A DNA stretch of 64,000 nucleotides from a candidate division WOR-1 bacterium RIFOXYB2_FULL_46_45 (GTDB lineage: Bacteria; Margulisbacteria; WOR-1; XYC2-FULL-46-14), in contig MEUE01000001.1 of assembly GCA_001771585.1 (NCBI GenBank), positions 62,001 through 126,000 on the forward strand. The letters are read 5' to 3'. The position numbers were made by a program, and so were the translations under genes. The notes under the pieces were generated by a model. That model saw only the letters and a program-made list of their open reading frames with translations, had not been told where the DNA came from and did no database searches. Of this stretch, positions 26,773-36,721 are shown in pieces; position 1 is the stretch's first letter, and every line of letters starts with the position of its first letter.

Positions 26773-28156
26773 TTTTCATCTTCAGGCGGTTTAATATCTC
26801 TTTGCCGATATTGTTGATATCTCCCGCCCCCAGGATCAAAAGCATATCTCCCGAGTTTAAAACAGGGAGCAAATGGTCGACAATCCGCTCCTTTTTCTGG
26901 ATATAGATCGCGTTATCTTTTTTCGGCAGCAGGTCAAAGATCGTCTTCCCGTCAATATTGGGGATCGGCGCCTCACCGGCGCTGTAGATGTCGGTTAAGA
27001 TCACCAAATCGGCATCGGAAAAAGCTTGGGCAAAGTCCGCTGCCAGTTTAAAAGTACGGCTGTAGCGGTGGGGCTGGAAGACCGCAATCAAACGGCGGGA
27101 GGGATAACCGAGCCGGGCGCCGCGCAGGGTGGCGGCAATTTCGGTCGGATGGTGGGCGTAGTCGTCGACAATTGTGATCCCGTTTATCTCCCCGATGATC
27201 TGAAAGCGCCTTTTGACCGAATGGTAGGTATGGAGCGCTTCGGCGATCGATTCAAAAGAGATTCCGACCTCCATACCAAAAGCGACCGCCGCCAGGGCAT
27301 CGGAAATATTCTGTTCCCCGGGGACTGAAATGGTCATCTCCCCAAGCAGTTCCCCGCGGCGCAGGACCTTAAATTTTGATCCGCCGTCGGCAAACTCAAA
27401 ATCAACGGCCGAAAAGTCGGTCCCTTTGCCAAAGCCGTAGGTAATTTTTCTAATTAATATTCCGGAAAAGGCCTGGATACAGCCGGGATGGTCGGAGGTG
27501 ATCAGCAGGCCGTTCTTCTTTTTTATCTTTTCGGCAAATTCGACAAAATGCTCAAAGAGTATTTTGTCGTTCTTAAAATAATCCATGTGGTCGGGTTCGA
27601 TATTGGTTACAATCCCGATATCAAGGTCAAGATCAAGAAAAGAGCCGTCGCTTTCGTCCGCCTCCGCCACGGCATAATTCCCCTTTCCCATGCGAGCGTT
27701 GCCGTCGACATAGTCGGTCTCGCCGCCGATCATAAAAGTCGGGTCAAAGTTGTTGTCCAAAAGAATCTTGGTAATCATGGAGGTGGTAGTGGTCTTCCCG
27801 TGCGTTCCCGCCACCCCTAACGCGGTCTTATGTTTGCTCAAAATATAGGCCAGCATTTGCGCCCGGCGCAGGATCGGGATCCCGGATGATTTTGCCGCCA
27901 AAAGTTCGGGATTGTTGCCGTCAATGGCGGAGGAGACGACCAAAAGGTCGGCCCCGCGTAAGTTCTTTTCTTCATGCTTTAGAAAAACCTGGATCCCCAG
28001 ATCGGCCAGCCGAATGGTGTTGCTGTTCTCTTTCAGATCCGACCCGCTGACCTTGTAGCCGAGCTCGTGCGAAATTTTGGCGATAGCGGAGACCCCGCAG
28101 CCGCCAATCCCCATCATATGAATATGTTTTATTCGGTCAAAGTTAATTTTTTTCAT
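26744..28156 (-). CDS. murC: UDP-N-acetylmuramate-L-alanine ligase
   Basis: 470 aa Mur ligase that adds L-Ala to UDP-MurNAc. The N-terminal UDP-binding HIHMMGIGGCGVSAIAKI, the ATP site VAGTHGKTTTTSM (~residues 112-124), the Glu/Asp Mg site EADESDGSFL, and the C-terminal VDDYAHHPTEIAATL are all present. The gene overlaps murG (14 bases) and murB. Confidence 0.96.
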   Translation of the reverse strand: MKKINFDRIKHIHMMGIGGCGVSAIAKISHELGYKVSGSDLKENSNTIRLADLGIQVFLKHEEKNLRGADLLVVSSAIDGNNPELLAAKSSGIPILRRAQMLAYILSKHKTALGVAGTHGKTTTTSMITKILLDNNFDPTFMIGGETDYVDGNARMGKGNYAVAEADESDGSFLDLDLDIGIVTNIEPDHMDYFKNDKILFEHFVEFAEKIKKKNGLLITSDHPGCIQAFSGILIRKITYGFGKGTDFSAVDFEFADGGSKFKVLRRGELLGEMTISVPGEQNISDALAAVAFGMEVGISFESIAEALHTYHSVKRRFQIIGEINGITIVDDYAHHPTEIAATLRGARLGYPSRRLIAVFQPHRYSRTFKLAADFAQAFSDADLVILTDIYSAGEAPIPNIDGKTIFDLLPKKDNAIYIQKKERIVDHLLPVLNSGDMLLILGAGDINNIGKEILNRLKMKNEAFKKQTP

Positions 28157-29120
28157 AAATTAAATCCAGGATTTTTTCCGCCGCGTCGGGAGAGGAATGC
28201 GCCAGCGCCGCCTCCCCCATTTTTTTAAGCCGCGAGGGATCGGCCTTAAGCTCTCCAATCAAATCGGGAAGTTTTTCAAGCTCGTTGTCGTGTAAAATTT
28301 CGGCCGCGCCAAAAGCTTTGACCGCCCGGGCGTTTAATTCCTGATGGTTTTCGGCCGCGTATGGAAACGGGATTAAAATCGACGGCTTACCGCAGGCCAA
28401 AATTTCGGAAATTGCGGTGGCGCCGGCCCGGCTCACCACCAGGTCGGCATCGGCAAACCCCTCTTCAATATTATACATGTAAGGGAGCATTTTATAAAAC
28501 GAAACTTCCTCTTTGGGTAGCGAAGCGTAGTCCCTTTCTCCGGCGACATGGACAATGTCCATATCCATTTTGGAAAACCGGTCAAGCAAAGAAACGATCG
28601 CCGTATTGATATTCTTTGATCCCTGGCTGCCGCCAAAGATAAAAACGGTAAAGCGTCCGTTCTTTTTTTTGTAGAAGTCAAGGATTCTCCTCCTGACCGG
28701 ATTGCCAAGGACCACCCCTTTTAAATATTTCAGCGATTCGGAAAAAGAGAGGACCGTAACATCTGCGAAACGGGAACAGATCCGGTTGGCGCGCCCCGGG
28801 AGGACATTCTGTTCATGGAGCAGGATCGGGATTTTCAGGATTTTAGCGGCAAGGACGACCGCCGCCGAAATATACCCTCCGGTCGCGATGACCCGGTCCG
28901 GTTTGACTTCCCACAAAATTTTTAAGGAATCAAAAAGACCGAACAAAAGCGGCTTGCGGATCATCCGGAGCGGGAATTTTATCAGCTTTTTTTCTATCCC
29001 TTTGCTTCCGCCGATAAAAATGACTTCATTCTTAGAATCCCGGATCTTTATTTCTTCGGCCAAAGCAATCCCCGGATAAATGTGCCCGCCGGTCCCTCCG
29101 GCCGCGATCACAAACTTCAT
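28143..29120 (-). CDS. murG: UDP-GlcNAc:undecaprenyl-PP-MurNAc-pentapeptide GlcNAc transferase
   Basis: 325 aa GT28 glycosyltransferase that makes lipid II at the inner face of the membrane. The start is the ATG overlapping the ftsW stop (ATGA). The frame runs 72 codons further upstream inside ftsW, but that part has no family similarity. Motifs seen are FVIAAGGTGGHIYPGIALAE, LLHEQNVLPGRANRI, FIFGGSQGSKNIN and SRAGATAISEILACGKPSILIPFPYA. Confidence 0.95.
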   Translation of the reverse strand: MKFVIAAGGTGGHIYPGIALAEEIKIRDSKNEVIFIGGSKGIEKKLIKFPLRMIRKPLLFGLFDSLKILWEVKPDRVIATGGYISAAVVLAAKILKIPILLHEQNVLPGRANRICSRFADVTVLSFSESLKYLKGVVLGNPVRRRILDFYKKKNGRFTVFIFGGSQGSKNINTAIVSLLDRFSKMDMDIVHVAGERDYASLPKEEVSFYKMLPYMYNIEEGFADADLVVSRAGATAISEILACGKPSILIPFPYAAENHQELNARAVKAFGAAEILHDNELEKLPDLIGELKADPSRLKKMGEAALAHSSPDAAEKILDLIYEKN

Positions 29121-30190
29121 CTTTTGGCCCGCGAGATGTTGGCAACTATTCCGGCGGCAAAAAGATTGATCACAATCGAGGTCCCGCCGTAGCTTATGAA
29201 CGGAAGAGGAAGCCCGGTCGTCGGGATAAGATCGATCACCACCGCGATATTCATAAAGGCCTGCACGGCAAACATCGACATGATCGACGCTCCCAAAAGC
29301 GAAGAATAAGGATCGGAGGCGCGGCTTGACACCCAAAAACCGCGCGTCAGGAAGACAATTAAAAAAACAATAAAGACCGAGGCGCCAATCAACCCGAACT
29401 CTTCACACATGATGGCAAAGATAAAATCGGCGTACTGCTGGGGAAGATAGAGGAACTTTTGCCTGGAATTTCCCAGGCCGACCCCAAAAATCCCGCCGCT
29501 TGAAACCGCGATCAGCGACTGGATGATCTGGTAGCCGGAACCGAGCGGATCTTTAAAGGGATCAAGAAATGAAGTTAAGCGGCGCATCCGGTACGGCGAG
29601 GCGATGGAAAGCGCCGTAACCGCCGCCGCGCCAAGAAACAAAATTATACCCATATAATAAAGCTTGATTCCCGCGATAAAAAGGAGGAGAAAAGAAGAAC
29701 CAACAATCGCCAAAGTTGTCCCCAAATCGGGCTGGAGAAGGATCGGAAAGACCGCGATCACCACAATCCCCAGGATTGGGACGATCTTTTTTCCTTCCCA
29801 TAAAACCAGAAGGTGCGGGAGGAAAATTACAAGAGCAACTTTGAGCAGTTCCGAGGGCTGGAAGGAGATTCCAAAAAAATCGATCCAGCGGCTGGCTCCT
29901 CCCATCGTCTTTCCAAACCCCGGGATAAAGACCATGAAAGAGAAGAGAAAAGCGACGGTTAAAAACAAGAAAGAACGTTTCCTTAATGTGGCCAGATCAA
30001 GATTCATCCCAAAATAAAAAAAAGCGAGCCCCAAAAAGAGATAAAAAAGGTGCCGCTTGAAATAATAAAAACTGTCGCCGGTATTTTTTAACGCCATAGC
30101 GGAGCCGGCGGAGAGGATCATGATAATGCCAATAATCACCATCACCGCCAGAAGGGAGATAAAAAGATAATCGGGGTGCTTTTTCTTCAT
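29117..30190 (-). CDS. ftsW: Division-type SEDS glycosyltransferase FtsW
   Basis: 357 aa membrane protein with about ten hydrophobic helices. SEDS family blocks are GGASRWIDFFGISFQPSELLKVALVIFL, QPDLGTTLAIVGSSFLLLFIAG, the catalytic Asp region LTSFLDPFKDPLGSGYQIIQSLIA, and GLPLPFISYGGTSIVINLFAAGI. Its position between murD and murG identifies it as FtsW, as against RodA at 38.0 kb. No ftsI or ftsQAZ genes are in the window. Confidence 0.93.
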   Translation of the reverse strand: MKKKHPDYLFISLLAVMVIIGIIMILSAGSAMALKNTGDSFYYFKRHLFYLFLGLAFFYFGMNLDLATLRKRSFLFLTVAFLFSFMVFIPGFGKTMGGASRWIDFFGISFQPSELLKVALVIFLPHLLVLWEGKKIVPILGIVVIAVFPILLQPDLGTTLAIVGSSFLLLFIAGIKLYYMGIILFLGAAAVTALSIASPYRMRRLTSFLDPFKDPLGSGYQIIQSLIAVSSGGIFGVGLGNSRQKFLYLPQQYADFIFAIMCEEFGLIGASVFIVFLIVFLTRGFWVSSRASDPYSSLLGASIMSMFAVQAFMNIAVVIDLIPTTGLPLPFISYGGTSIVINLFAAGIVANISRAKR

Positions 30191-31473
30191 TAAAGTTTGG
30201 CGCAGCAGGACTTAAAGACCTCTCCCCTCTCTTCAAAATTGGAAAACATGTCAAAGCTGGCGCAGGCGGGAGAGAGCAAAACTTGGTCGCCGCTTTTTGC
30301 CCCGTTAAAAGCCATGGCAACGGCCTCTTCCATACTGCCGGCAAAAGAAATATTCTTGTAGCCGGCGGCAATCAATTCCCTGTTAAAACGAACCGCCGCT
30401 TCACCGATTAAGACCACGCGCGTAACCGACTTTTTAATTTCGTTAATCATTTCGGAAAGGGTTACCCCTTTGTCCAAACCGCCCAAAATCAAAACGATGT
30501 TCCTTTCAAGCGCCTCAATCGCCTTGATGGTTGAATCGGGATTGGTCCCCTTGGAGTCGTTGTAAAAATCAACTCCGTTTATTTTTCGCACAAACTCAAT
30601 CCGGTGCGGAACCCCGGGAAAGTTTTCGATGGTCCTCTTGATCGCTTCTTTGTTTACGCCGCAGAGTTCCGCCGCCAGTGAGGCGGCCATAATATTTTCA
30701 AGGTTATGCCTTCCCTTTAGTTTGATTGAGCCGGGATCAAAAAAGATCTCCTTTAACATGAAAGGAATCTTTTTGGCGGCGGCGCGGGAGACCATCTTTA
30801 AGACCAGCGGATCCTCCGGATTATAAATCACAAAATCGGTCTTCCCCTGGTTCAAAAAGATCCTTGCCTTAGCTTCCGCGTAGGCTTCCATATTTTTATG
30901 CCGCTCGATATGGTCGGGCGTCAAGTTTAAAAATAAACTGATCCATGGGCGGAAAGAATATATCCCTTCCAGTTGGTAACTGCTGATCTCAACCACGACA
31001 TAATCCAAATTACGGTCGTTTACCAAGATAAGGGGATGTCCGATATTTCCCGCCAGCGCCGCCCGCTTACCTCCGGCCTTTAGAAATTCATGGATTAAAG
31101 TGGCGGTGGTCGTTTTGCCGTTGGTTCCGGTAATCGCGATAATCGGTTTACGCAAAAAGCGGCAGGCCAGCTCCACTTCGGAGATGACCAATTGCCCCCT
31201 TCTTTTCGCCTCGTCCAATACCGAAATATCCAGATGTATCCCGGGACTGACCACAATCAGTTCCGCTCCGGAGATTGAGTTTAAAGTGTGTCCTCCAAAT
31301 TCAAAAATTGCCCCTCTGCTCTTTAAGCCGTCAATGAGGGCCTCGTCGCACTCTTCCCGTTTTCTTTTTTCGGAAATTGTGACTCGCGCGCCAAGTTCCA
31401 GTAATTTTTCGGCGGCGGCAATCCCCGATTTTCCCAAACCGAAAACCGTTACTTTTTTATCCCTATAATGCAA
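30190..31473 (-). CDS. murD: UDP-N-acetylmuramoyl-L-alanine-D-glutamate ligase
   Basis: 427 aa Mur ligase that adds D-Glu. KVTVFGLGKSGIAAAEKLLELGA is at the N-terminus, the ATP site is IAITGTNGKTTTATLIHEFL (~residues 111-130), and VVEISSYQLEG and FLNLTPDHIERH follow. The C-terminal domain has FYNDSKGTNPDSTIKAIEAL and ILGGLDKG. It overlaps mraY by 11 bases and abuts ftsW. Confidence 0.96.
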   Translation of the reverse strand: MHYRDKKVTVFGLGKSGIAAAEKLLELGARVTISEKRKREECDEALIDGLKSRGAIFEFGGHTLNSISGAELIVVSPGIHLDISVLDEAKRRGQLVISEVELACRFLRKPIIAITGTNGKTTTATLIHEFLKAGGKRAALAGNIGHPLILVNDRNLDYVVVEISSYQLEGIYSFRPWISLFLNLTPDHIERHKNMEAYAEAKARIFLNQGKTDFVIYNPEDPLVLKMVSRAAAKKIPFMLKEIFFDPGSIKLKGRHNLENIMAASLAAELCGVNKEAIKRTIENFPGVPHRIEFVRKINGVDFYNDSKGTNPDSTIKAIEALERNIVLILGGLDKGVTLSEMINEIKKSVTRVVLIGEAAVRFNRELIAAGYKNISFAGSMEEAVAMAFNGAKSGDQVLLSPACASFDMFSNFEERGEVFKSCCAKL

Positions 31474-32347
31474 CGATCAGCACCCCCACAAGGCAAAAGA
31501 TCAATTCAATTTCCCAAAAAAGAAAGACCACTCTTTTTTCGCTCCACCCCAAAATTTCAAAATGATGGTGGAGCGGACTCATCTTAAAAACGCGCTTTTT
31601 GAAAAACTTAAAGCTCGCAACTTGAATTATAACAGAGAGCGCCTCGATTATAAAGAGAGCCGAAATCGGGATTAAGAGCAGTTCATTGCCGGTTAAAATC
31701 GCCAGGCCGGCTAAAACCGCCCCGAGCGGTAACGATCCGACATCCCCCATAAAAACCCGCGCCTTGGGAAAATTATAGGGGAGAAAACCAAGCAGCGCTC
31801 CGGCAACAATAAAAGCAAAGAGCGCTCCTTCCATAAAGCCCTGCATGGTTAAAATGTAGCCGAAAGCGGCAAAGCCGATAATCGCGGAACCGGACAACAA
31901 GCCGTCCAGTCCGTCTGTCAAATTCGCCGCGTTCGCTCCGCCGACAATTATAAAGAGACAAAATAAAAAATAAAAAAGATTAAATGTTTCCGGCACAAAA
32001 AAAGAAAAAACGGAGGCAAAGATGATTTGTAAAATTATTTTCTGCCAAAAGGTCAGTCCTTCGTTTTTCTTTCTTAATATTTTCAAGAAATCGTCAAGAA
32101 AACCGATTGCCCCAAAGCCCAAAAAGAGGAGAAGCAGCGGATGAAATTGATCCGGCAGAAAAAGAAATCCGAGGAACGCGATAACCGCGACAAAGCCGAG
32201 CCCACCCATCGTCGGGGTCCCGGATTTTATCTTGTGGCTTTGCGGTCCCTCTTCCCGTTCGGTCTGCAGACTTTTGATTTTTTTAAGAAAAAAGACCAGC
32301 GGAGCGGTTAAAATCAGAGTGCAGAAAAAAGAATATAATGCTAACAC
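31463..32347 (-). CDS. mraY: Phospho-N-acetylmuramoyl-pentapeptide transferase
   Basis: 294 aa polytopic membrane enzyme that makes lipid I. The early block SGTPTMGGLGFVAVIAFLG, the Asp-rich GAIGFLDDFLKILRKKNEGLT and the NLTDGLDGLLSG motif with catalytic Asp residues are present, as is the HHHFE motif in the last cytoplasmic loop (MSPLHHHFEILGWSE). It is somewhat shorter than the E. coli protein. GTG start. It is the first gene of the mraY-murD-ftsW-murG-murC-murB run. murE and murF are not in the window. Confidence 0.94.
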   Translation of the reverse strand: MLALYSFFCTLILTAPLVFFLKKIKSLQTEREEGPQSHKIKSGTPTMGGLGFVAVIAFLGFLFLPDQFHPLLLLFLGFGAIGFLDDFLKILRKKNEGLTFWQKIILQIIFASVFSFFVPETFNLFYFLFCLFIIVGGANAANLTDGLDGLLSGSAIIGFAAFGYILTMQGFMEGALFAFIVAGALLGFLPYNFPKARVFMGDVGSLPLGAVLAGLAILTGNELLLIPISALFIIEALSVIIQVASFKFFKKRVFKMSPLHHHFEILGWSEKRVVFLFWEIELIFCLVGVLIVAL

Positions 32348-32362
32348 GAAGCTATTTTAGCA

Positions 32363-32420
32363 CAAAAAAAAGGGTTAAGGGAGTGGAGGCCGGTATAGAT
32401 ACCGGACCAGCTTCCACCCC
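32363..32420 (-). terminator. Probable rho-independent terminator after the exported-protein genes
   Basis: Read on the minus strand, a GC-rich hairpin (GGGTGGA paired with TCCACTCCC around an inner CCGGTAT/ATACCGG stem) is followed about ten bases later by a run of T. It would end the gapA-to-32434 operon just before mraY. Confidence 0.5.
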
Positions 32421-32433
32421 CAACACCCAAATT

Positions 32434-32862
32434 CTATTTCCGAACCGTCATCCCGACTTCAGCCATCGCTCCCATCCTGGTATCGTAACCGACTTCGGCA
32501 TAAACGTTATTCCTGATCTCTTTTCTTCCGAAGACCCGAATTCCCACTCCGGATTTGCTGACATTTCCCGGACCAAGGATATTCTGGACATCGGTTGAAT
32601 AGGAGGAATAAGTCAGGCCGATCCCGGCCACAAGCAGGGGGAATGGTTTAAAAATTGAGGCGCCGACCGAAATGAGCCCGTATTCGCTGTTGTAGCCGTA
32701 GCCAAGGTCAATTGAACCCGAAAGATCGGCTCTCAAGGCCTTAACCGCTTCTACATCAATTCTCGCGCTTCCGCCGGCCAATCCAACCTTCGCGTTGATT
32801 TCAGCCAGCGAAGCAGAGGCCAGAAGAAACACCGTCAGAATTGCAATTCCTAAATATCTCAT
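32434..32862 (-). CDS. Exported protein, probably small outer-membrane beta-barrel
   Basis: 142 aa with a signal peptide (MRYLGIAILTVFLLASASLA). The mature part is a run of alternating polar/hydrophobic strands with aromatic girdles (SGSIDLGYGYNSEYGLISVGA, NNVYAEVGYDTRMGAMAEVG), which suggests a small barrel. I recognise no family. It follows a similar exported protein by 9 bases and has a terminator after it. Confidence 0.65.
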   Translation of the reverse strand: MRYLGIAILTVFLLASASLAEINAKVGLAGGSARIDVEAVKALRADLSGSIDLGYGYNSEYGLISVGASIFKPFPLLVAGIGLTYSSYSTDVQNILGPGNVSKSGVGIRVFGRKEIRNNVYAEVGYDTRMGAMAEVGMTVRK

Positions 32863-32871
32863 CCTTCACCT

Positions 32872-33375
32872 CTATAAATACAGGGTCAAACCGGTATAGG
32901 CTATATTCGGACCGGTCAAAAGGTTGACCAGCGTGGTGCTGGCTCCTCCGGTGCTGGTCTGGGACAAACCGATAACATTGACCAGCGCAAAACCGGCAAG
33001 ATCAGGAGTTAACCTGATTTCCGCACCTACGGTTCCGTTTAAACTAATGGTGGTGGTCCCAACCCCTGCCGCCGTTGCGGATAAAAGGGTCAAGTTTCCT
33101 CCCCAAATCGCATTGGCCGTTTTGGAAATAGCAAAAAGCTTGTTGTTGACCCTGGCCATCAAAGCAATGGTCGAAGAATTCGCCGCCGTTTGAGAATAGT
33201 TAACCCCCAAATCAACGGACATATCCTTACTCATTGCCAACCTTAAAGAGGGCATCCCAATTCCTCCCAATGCCCCGGTCGCAACATCAACGCTCACTGC
33301 GGTAATTCCGCCGGCCGCAAAGGATGCGCTTGATAAAATACAAATCGCCGCCAATAATACTGCTATTCTTTTCAT
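32872..33375 (-). CDS. Exported protein of unknown function
   Basis: 167 aa. ATG is preceded by a strong AGGGAGGTG site. It has a signal peptide (MKRIAVLLAAICILSSASFA). The mature part is rich in Gly, Ala, Ser and Thr with short strand-like repeats (GITAVSVDVATGALGGIG, LRLAMSKDMSVDLGVNYSQ), like its neighbour at 32434-32862, and may be an outer-membrane barrel. No family recognised. Confidence 0.65.
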   Translation of the reverse strand: MKRIAVLLAAICILSSASFAAGGITAVSVDVATGALGGIGMPSLRLAMSKDMSVDLGVNYSQTAANSSTIALMARVNNKLFAISKTANAIWGGNLTLLSATAAGVGTTTISLNGTVGAEIRLTPDLAGFALVNVIGLSQTSTGGASTTLVNLLTGPNIAYTGLTLYL

Positions 33376-33378
33376 TTT

Positions 33379-34038
33379 TCACCTCCCTTTAATTAGATTA
33401 GAAACAAAATCAGCCATAATGTCTTTACAGCCGAGCCCGAAGGCGATCGCGATCGCCAAGCCAAGCGCACCGATTATAACCCCAATCGACGGAACAATCA
33501 AGCTTGGTCCGATTCCCAGCTGTTCCAAAGCCAAAAGGAACGAAAAGATAATAACCGCGTATTGCATCAGGCGGGCAATCGTCTTTGCCCCGGCAACCCC
33601 CATCGCCGCCGCCACTACAAAAACAACCCCGCTCACAAACTGGGAGAGAAAAACTCCCAGCCCAAGAATCACCGCGGATAAAAAGACGATTCCGATAAAA
33701 CCGACTACCCGGTCAAGAAGCGGATCAATCGGAAGATGCAAAAAGCTGGTCAAAGCGACCACCAGAATAAAAACCGCCAGCCAGTAGAAGAAATCGCCAA
33801 TCAATTCGGATGGAAGGCGCCTTATCTCCGCCCGTTCCAAAATATCGGTAAAGTGGATCTTTTTAAGAAATTGGTCAAACGGAAAGCTTTTGAAGGTCTC
33901 TTCAATAATATGCTGGATCGCGCGGGCCACAACTCCTCCAAGAATCAAAACAAACAGGGCGGCAAGAATATTTAATATGTAGGGGTAGATTTTAACGGCG
34001 GCAAGGAGGAACGAATTCAACAGATTGTCCAAAACCAT
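33379..34038 (-). CDS. Mechanosensitive-channel-like membrane protein (TM-helix repeat)
   Basis: 219 aa with about four or five membrane helices. The pattern IYPYILNILAALFVLILGGVVARAIQHII near the start, and a second LLDRVVGFIGIVFLSAVILGLGVFL, match the TM_helix repeat (PF05552) found in CmpX/MscS-related proteins. The C-terminal pore-like helix is Gly/Ala-rich: SIGVIIGALGLAIAIAFGLGCKDIMADFVSNL. There is no beta domain after it, so a working MscS channel is not certain. GAAAGGAG site before ATG. Confidence 0.75.
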   Translation of the reverse strand: MVLDNLLNSFLLAAVKIYPYILNILAALFVLILGGVVARAIQHIIEETFKSFPFDQFLKKIHFTDILERAEIRRLPSELIGDFFYWLAVFILVVALTSFLHLPIDPLLDRVVGFIGIVFLSAVILGLGVFLSQFVSGVVFVVAAAMGVAGAKTIARLMQYAVIIFSFLLALEQLGIGPSLIVPSIGVIIGALGLAIAIAFGLGCKDIMADFVSNLIKGR

Positions 34039-34050
34039 AACTGCTCCTTT

Positions 34051-34266
34051 CTAGTTAATTCCTAAAATCAAAGAAACCAGCAAGAAAACCACGGCACAAG
34101 TGGTGGTGATTTTATCAAGCCCCTCTTCCAATCCTTTTGGAGTTCCGAACAACTTCGCGGCTCCACCGATCCCCCCCAACCCTTCCCCTTTCGCCGTGTG
34201 GAGGATAACCGTGATCACCAGGCAGATGGCAGACATAACTTGAATAAAAATTAATAGTGCTTTCAT
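34051..34266 (-). CDS. secG: Protein translocase subunit SecG
   Basis: 71 aa with two membrane helices (ALLIFIQVMSAICLVITVILH and ITTCAVVFLLVSLILGI) joined by a Gly-rich cytoplasmic loop (GEGLGGIGGAAKLFGTPKG), the SecG pattern. It is part of SecYEG. No Shine-Dalgarno precedes the ATG. A possible -10 (GATAAT at 34278-34283) lies 11 bases before it, suggesting a very short leader. It also lies downstream of the tRNA-Ala gene and pgk. Confidence 0.9.
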   Translation of the reverse strand: MKALLIFIQVMSAICLVITVILHTAKGEGLGGIGGAAKLFGTPKGLEEGLDKITTTCAVVFLLVSLILGIN

Positions 34267-34311
34267 GTTATTGTAATATTATCATCATGGAATCTTTTGT
34301 CAACACAAAAA

Positions 34312-34384
34312 TGGAGCCGAGCGGGATCGAACCGCTGGCCTCCTCGTTGCGAACGAGGCGCTCTCCCAGCTGAGCTACGGCCCC
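34312..34384 (-). tRNA. tRNA-Ala (anticodon CGC)
   Basis: A 73-base cloverleaf on the minus strand. The acceptor stem is GGGGCCG/CGGCTCC with the G3-U70 pair that identifies tRNA-Ala, and the discriminator is A. The D-arm includes AGCTCAGCTGGGAGAGC. The anticodon stem CCTCG/CGAGG holds loop TTCGCAA (anticodon CGC, reads GCG). The T-arm has GGTTCGATCCC. CCA is not encoded. Only 6 bases separate it from the pgk stop, so it is probably cut from a pgk-tRNA-secG transcript. Confidence 0.96.
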
Positions 34385-34390
34385 AGAGTT

Positions 34391-35590
34391 CTAGTCCTTG
34401 TCCTGCAAACAAGCGATTCCCGGAAGGACCTTCCCTTCCATAAATTCGAGCGACGCTCCGCCGCCGGTTGAAATGTGCGACATCTTGTCGGTCAAGCCGG
34501 CCTTCTTGATCGCGGAGGCCGAATCGCCGCCGCCAATGATCGAGACCGCTCCTTTGGCGGTTGCTTCGGCAACAATTTTGGCAATCTCAATTGTCCCGGC
34601 CGCGAATTTATCCATCTCAAAAACACCCATCGGACCGTTCCAAACGATCGTCTTCGCGTCCCTGATGGCATTGCCAAACTTTGAAATCGTATCCGGCCCG
34701 ATATCCATCCCCTGCCATCCCTCCGGAATAGTCGCCCGCGGAACAATTTGCGTATCTGCATCTTCGGCAAACTTGTCGGCGACAACGTGGTCGATCGGCA
34801 AAAGAAAAGGGACCTCGGAATCAATCGCCTCTTTTAAAATCTCTTTTGCTTCGGGGATCAAATCCGGTTCAACAATTGAATTGCCGACATCGATCCCGCG
34901 GGCCTTGAAAAAAGTATAGGCCATCCCGCCGCCGACGATCAAAGTATCCACTTTGGCCAAAAGATTTTTTAAGACCTGAAGTTTTCCGGAGATCTTGGCT
35001 CCGCCAATAATGGCGACAAACGGCCGCTTCGGATCGTCAAGAGCTTCCCCTAAAAACTTAAGCTCCTTTTCGATCAAAAAGCCGGCATAGGCCGGCAGAT
35101 CGTGTGCGATCCCTTCGGTTGAAGCGTGCGCCCGATGAACCGTTCCGAAAGCGTCCGAAACAAAAAGATCGGCCAAGGAAGCCAGTTCTTTAGCGAATTG
35201 CGGATCGTTCTTCTCCTCTTCTTTGTGGAAGCGGAGGTTTTCAAGTAAAATGACATCCCCGTTTTTCATGTTGGAAACCGCTTTTTGGACTTCGGGACCG
35301 ATACAATCGGAGGTCATCAAAACCGGTTTACCCAGAAGTTCGGCCAGCTTTTTTTGTACCGGAGCAAGAGAAAATTCTTTTTTAACTTCTCCCTTTGGCC
35401 GTCCAAGATGGGAAGCCAGGATAACTTTTGCTCCTTTGTCAATTAAATATTTAATGGTCGGAAGAGAAGCTTTGATCCTTTTGTCTGAAGTGATATTCTG
35501 CTTTTCGTCCAAAGGGACATTAAAGTCACAACGGACAAAAACGCGCTTCCCGGAAAGCTCCGGAATATCCTTCACCGTTTTCTTGGCCAT
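34391..35590 (-). CDS. pgk: Phosphoglycerate kinase
   Basis: 399 aa glycolytic enzyme. The family signature [16 protein letters not shown] is near residue 14, [11 protein letters not shown] is the substrate site, [17 protein letters not shown] is in the nucleotide domain, and [13 protein letters not shown] near the C-terminus is the phosphate loop. It directly follows gapA, so the two steps from glyceraldehyde-3-phosphate to 3-phosphoglycerate are co-expressed. Confidence 0.97.
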   Translation of the reverse strand: MAKKTVKDIPELSGKRVFVRCDFNVPLDEKQNITSDKRIKASLPTIKYLIDKGAKVILASHLGRPKGEVKKEFSLAPVQKKLAELLGKPVLMTSDCIGPEVQKAVSNMKNGDVILLENLRFHKEEEKNDPQFAKELASLADLFVSDAFGTVHRAHASTEGIAHDLPAYAGFLIEKELKFLGEALDDPKRPFVAIIGGAKISGKLQVLKNLLAKVDTLIVGGGMAYTFFKARGIDVGNSIVEPDLIPEAKEILKEAIDSEVPFLLPIDHVVADKFAEDADTQIVPRATIPEGWQGMDIGPDTISKFGNAIRDAKTIVWNGPMGVFEMDKFAAGTIEIAKIVAEATAKGAVSIIGGGDSASAIKKAGLTDKMSHISTGGGASLEFMEGKVLPGIACLQDKD

Positions 35591-35600
35591 CTTTTTCTCC

Positions 35601-36647
<1,047 letters not shown>

Positions 36648-36675
36648 TTAAAATTCCTCCTTTTCTTTTGGTTTC

Positions 36676-36681
36676 ATTATA
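36676..36681 (-). promoter_or_regulatory. Possible -10 box of the gapA promoter
   Basis: TATAAT on the minus strand, 28 bases before the gapA ATG. A weak -35 candidate (TTGCGG) lies 17 bases further upstream at 36699-36704. It overlaps the region of the divergent promoter at 36707-36715, so the two could interfere with each other. Confidence 0.45.
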
Positions 36682-36706
36682 GAACATTTTAGAAATGCCC
36701 GCAACC

Positions 36707-36715
36707 TGCTATAAT
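36707..36715 (+). promoter_or_regulatory. Extended -10 promoter, probably giving a leaderless mRNA
   Basis: TGCTATAAT lies just 6 bases before the ATG at 36722. A start site 6-8 bases after the -10 would fall on or next to the ATG, so the mRNA would have little or no leader. This also rules out the upstream in-frame start at 36695. Confidence 0.6.
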
Positions 36716-36721
36716 TCGCGC

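Noticed and set aside
29121-29336. 72-codon upstream extension of murG
   Set aside because: It lies inside ftsW in another frame and shows no MurG-like sequence. The ATG overlapping the ftsW stop gives a normal N-terminus.
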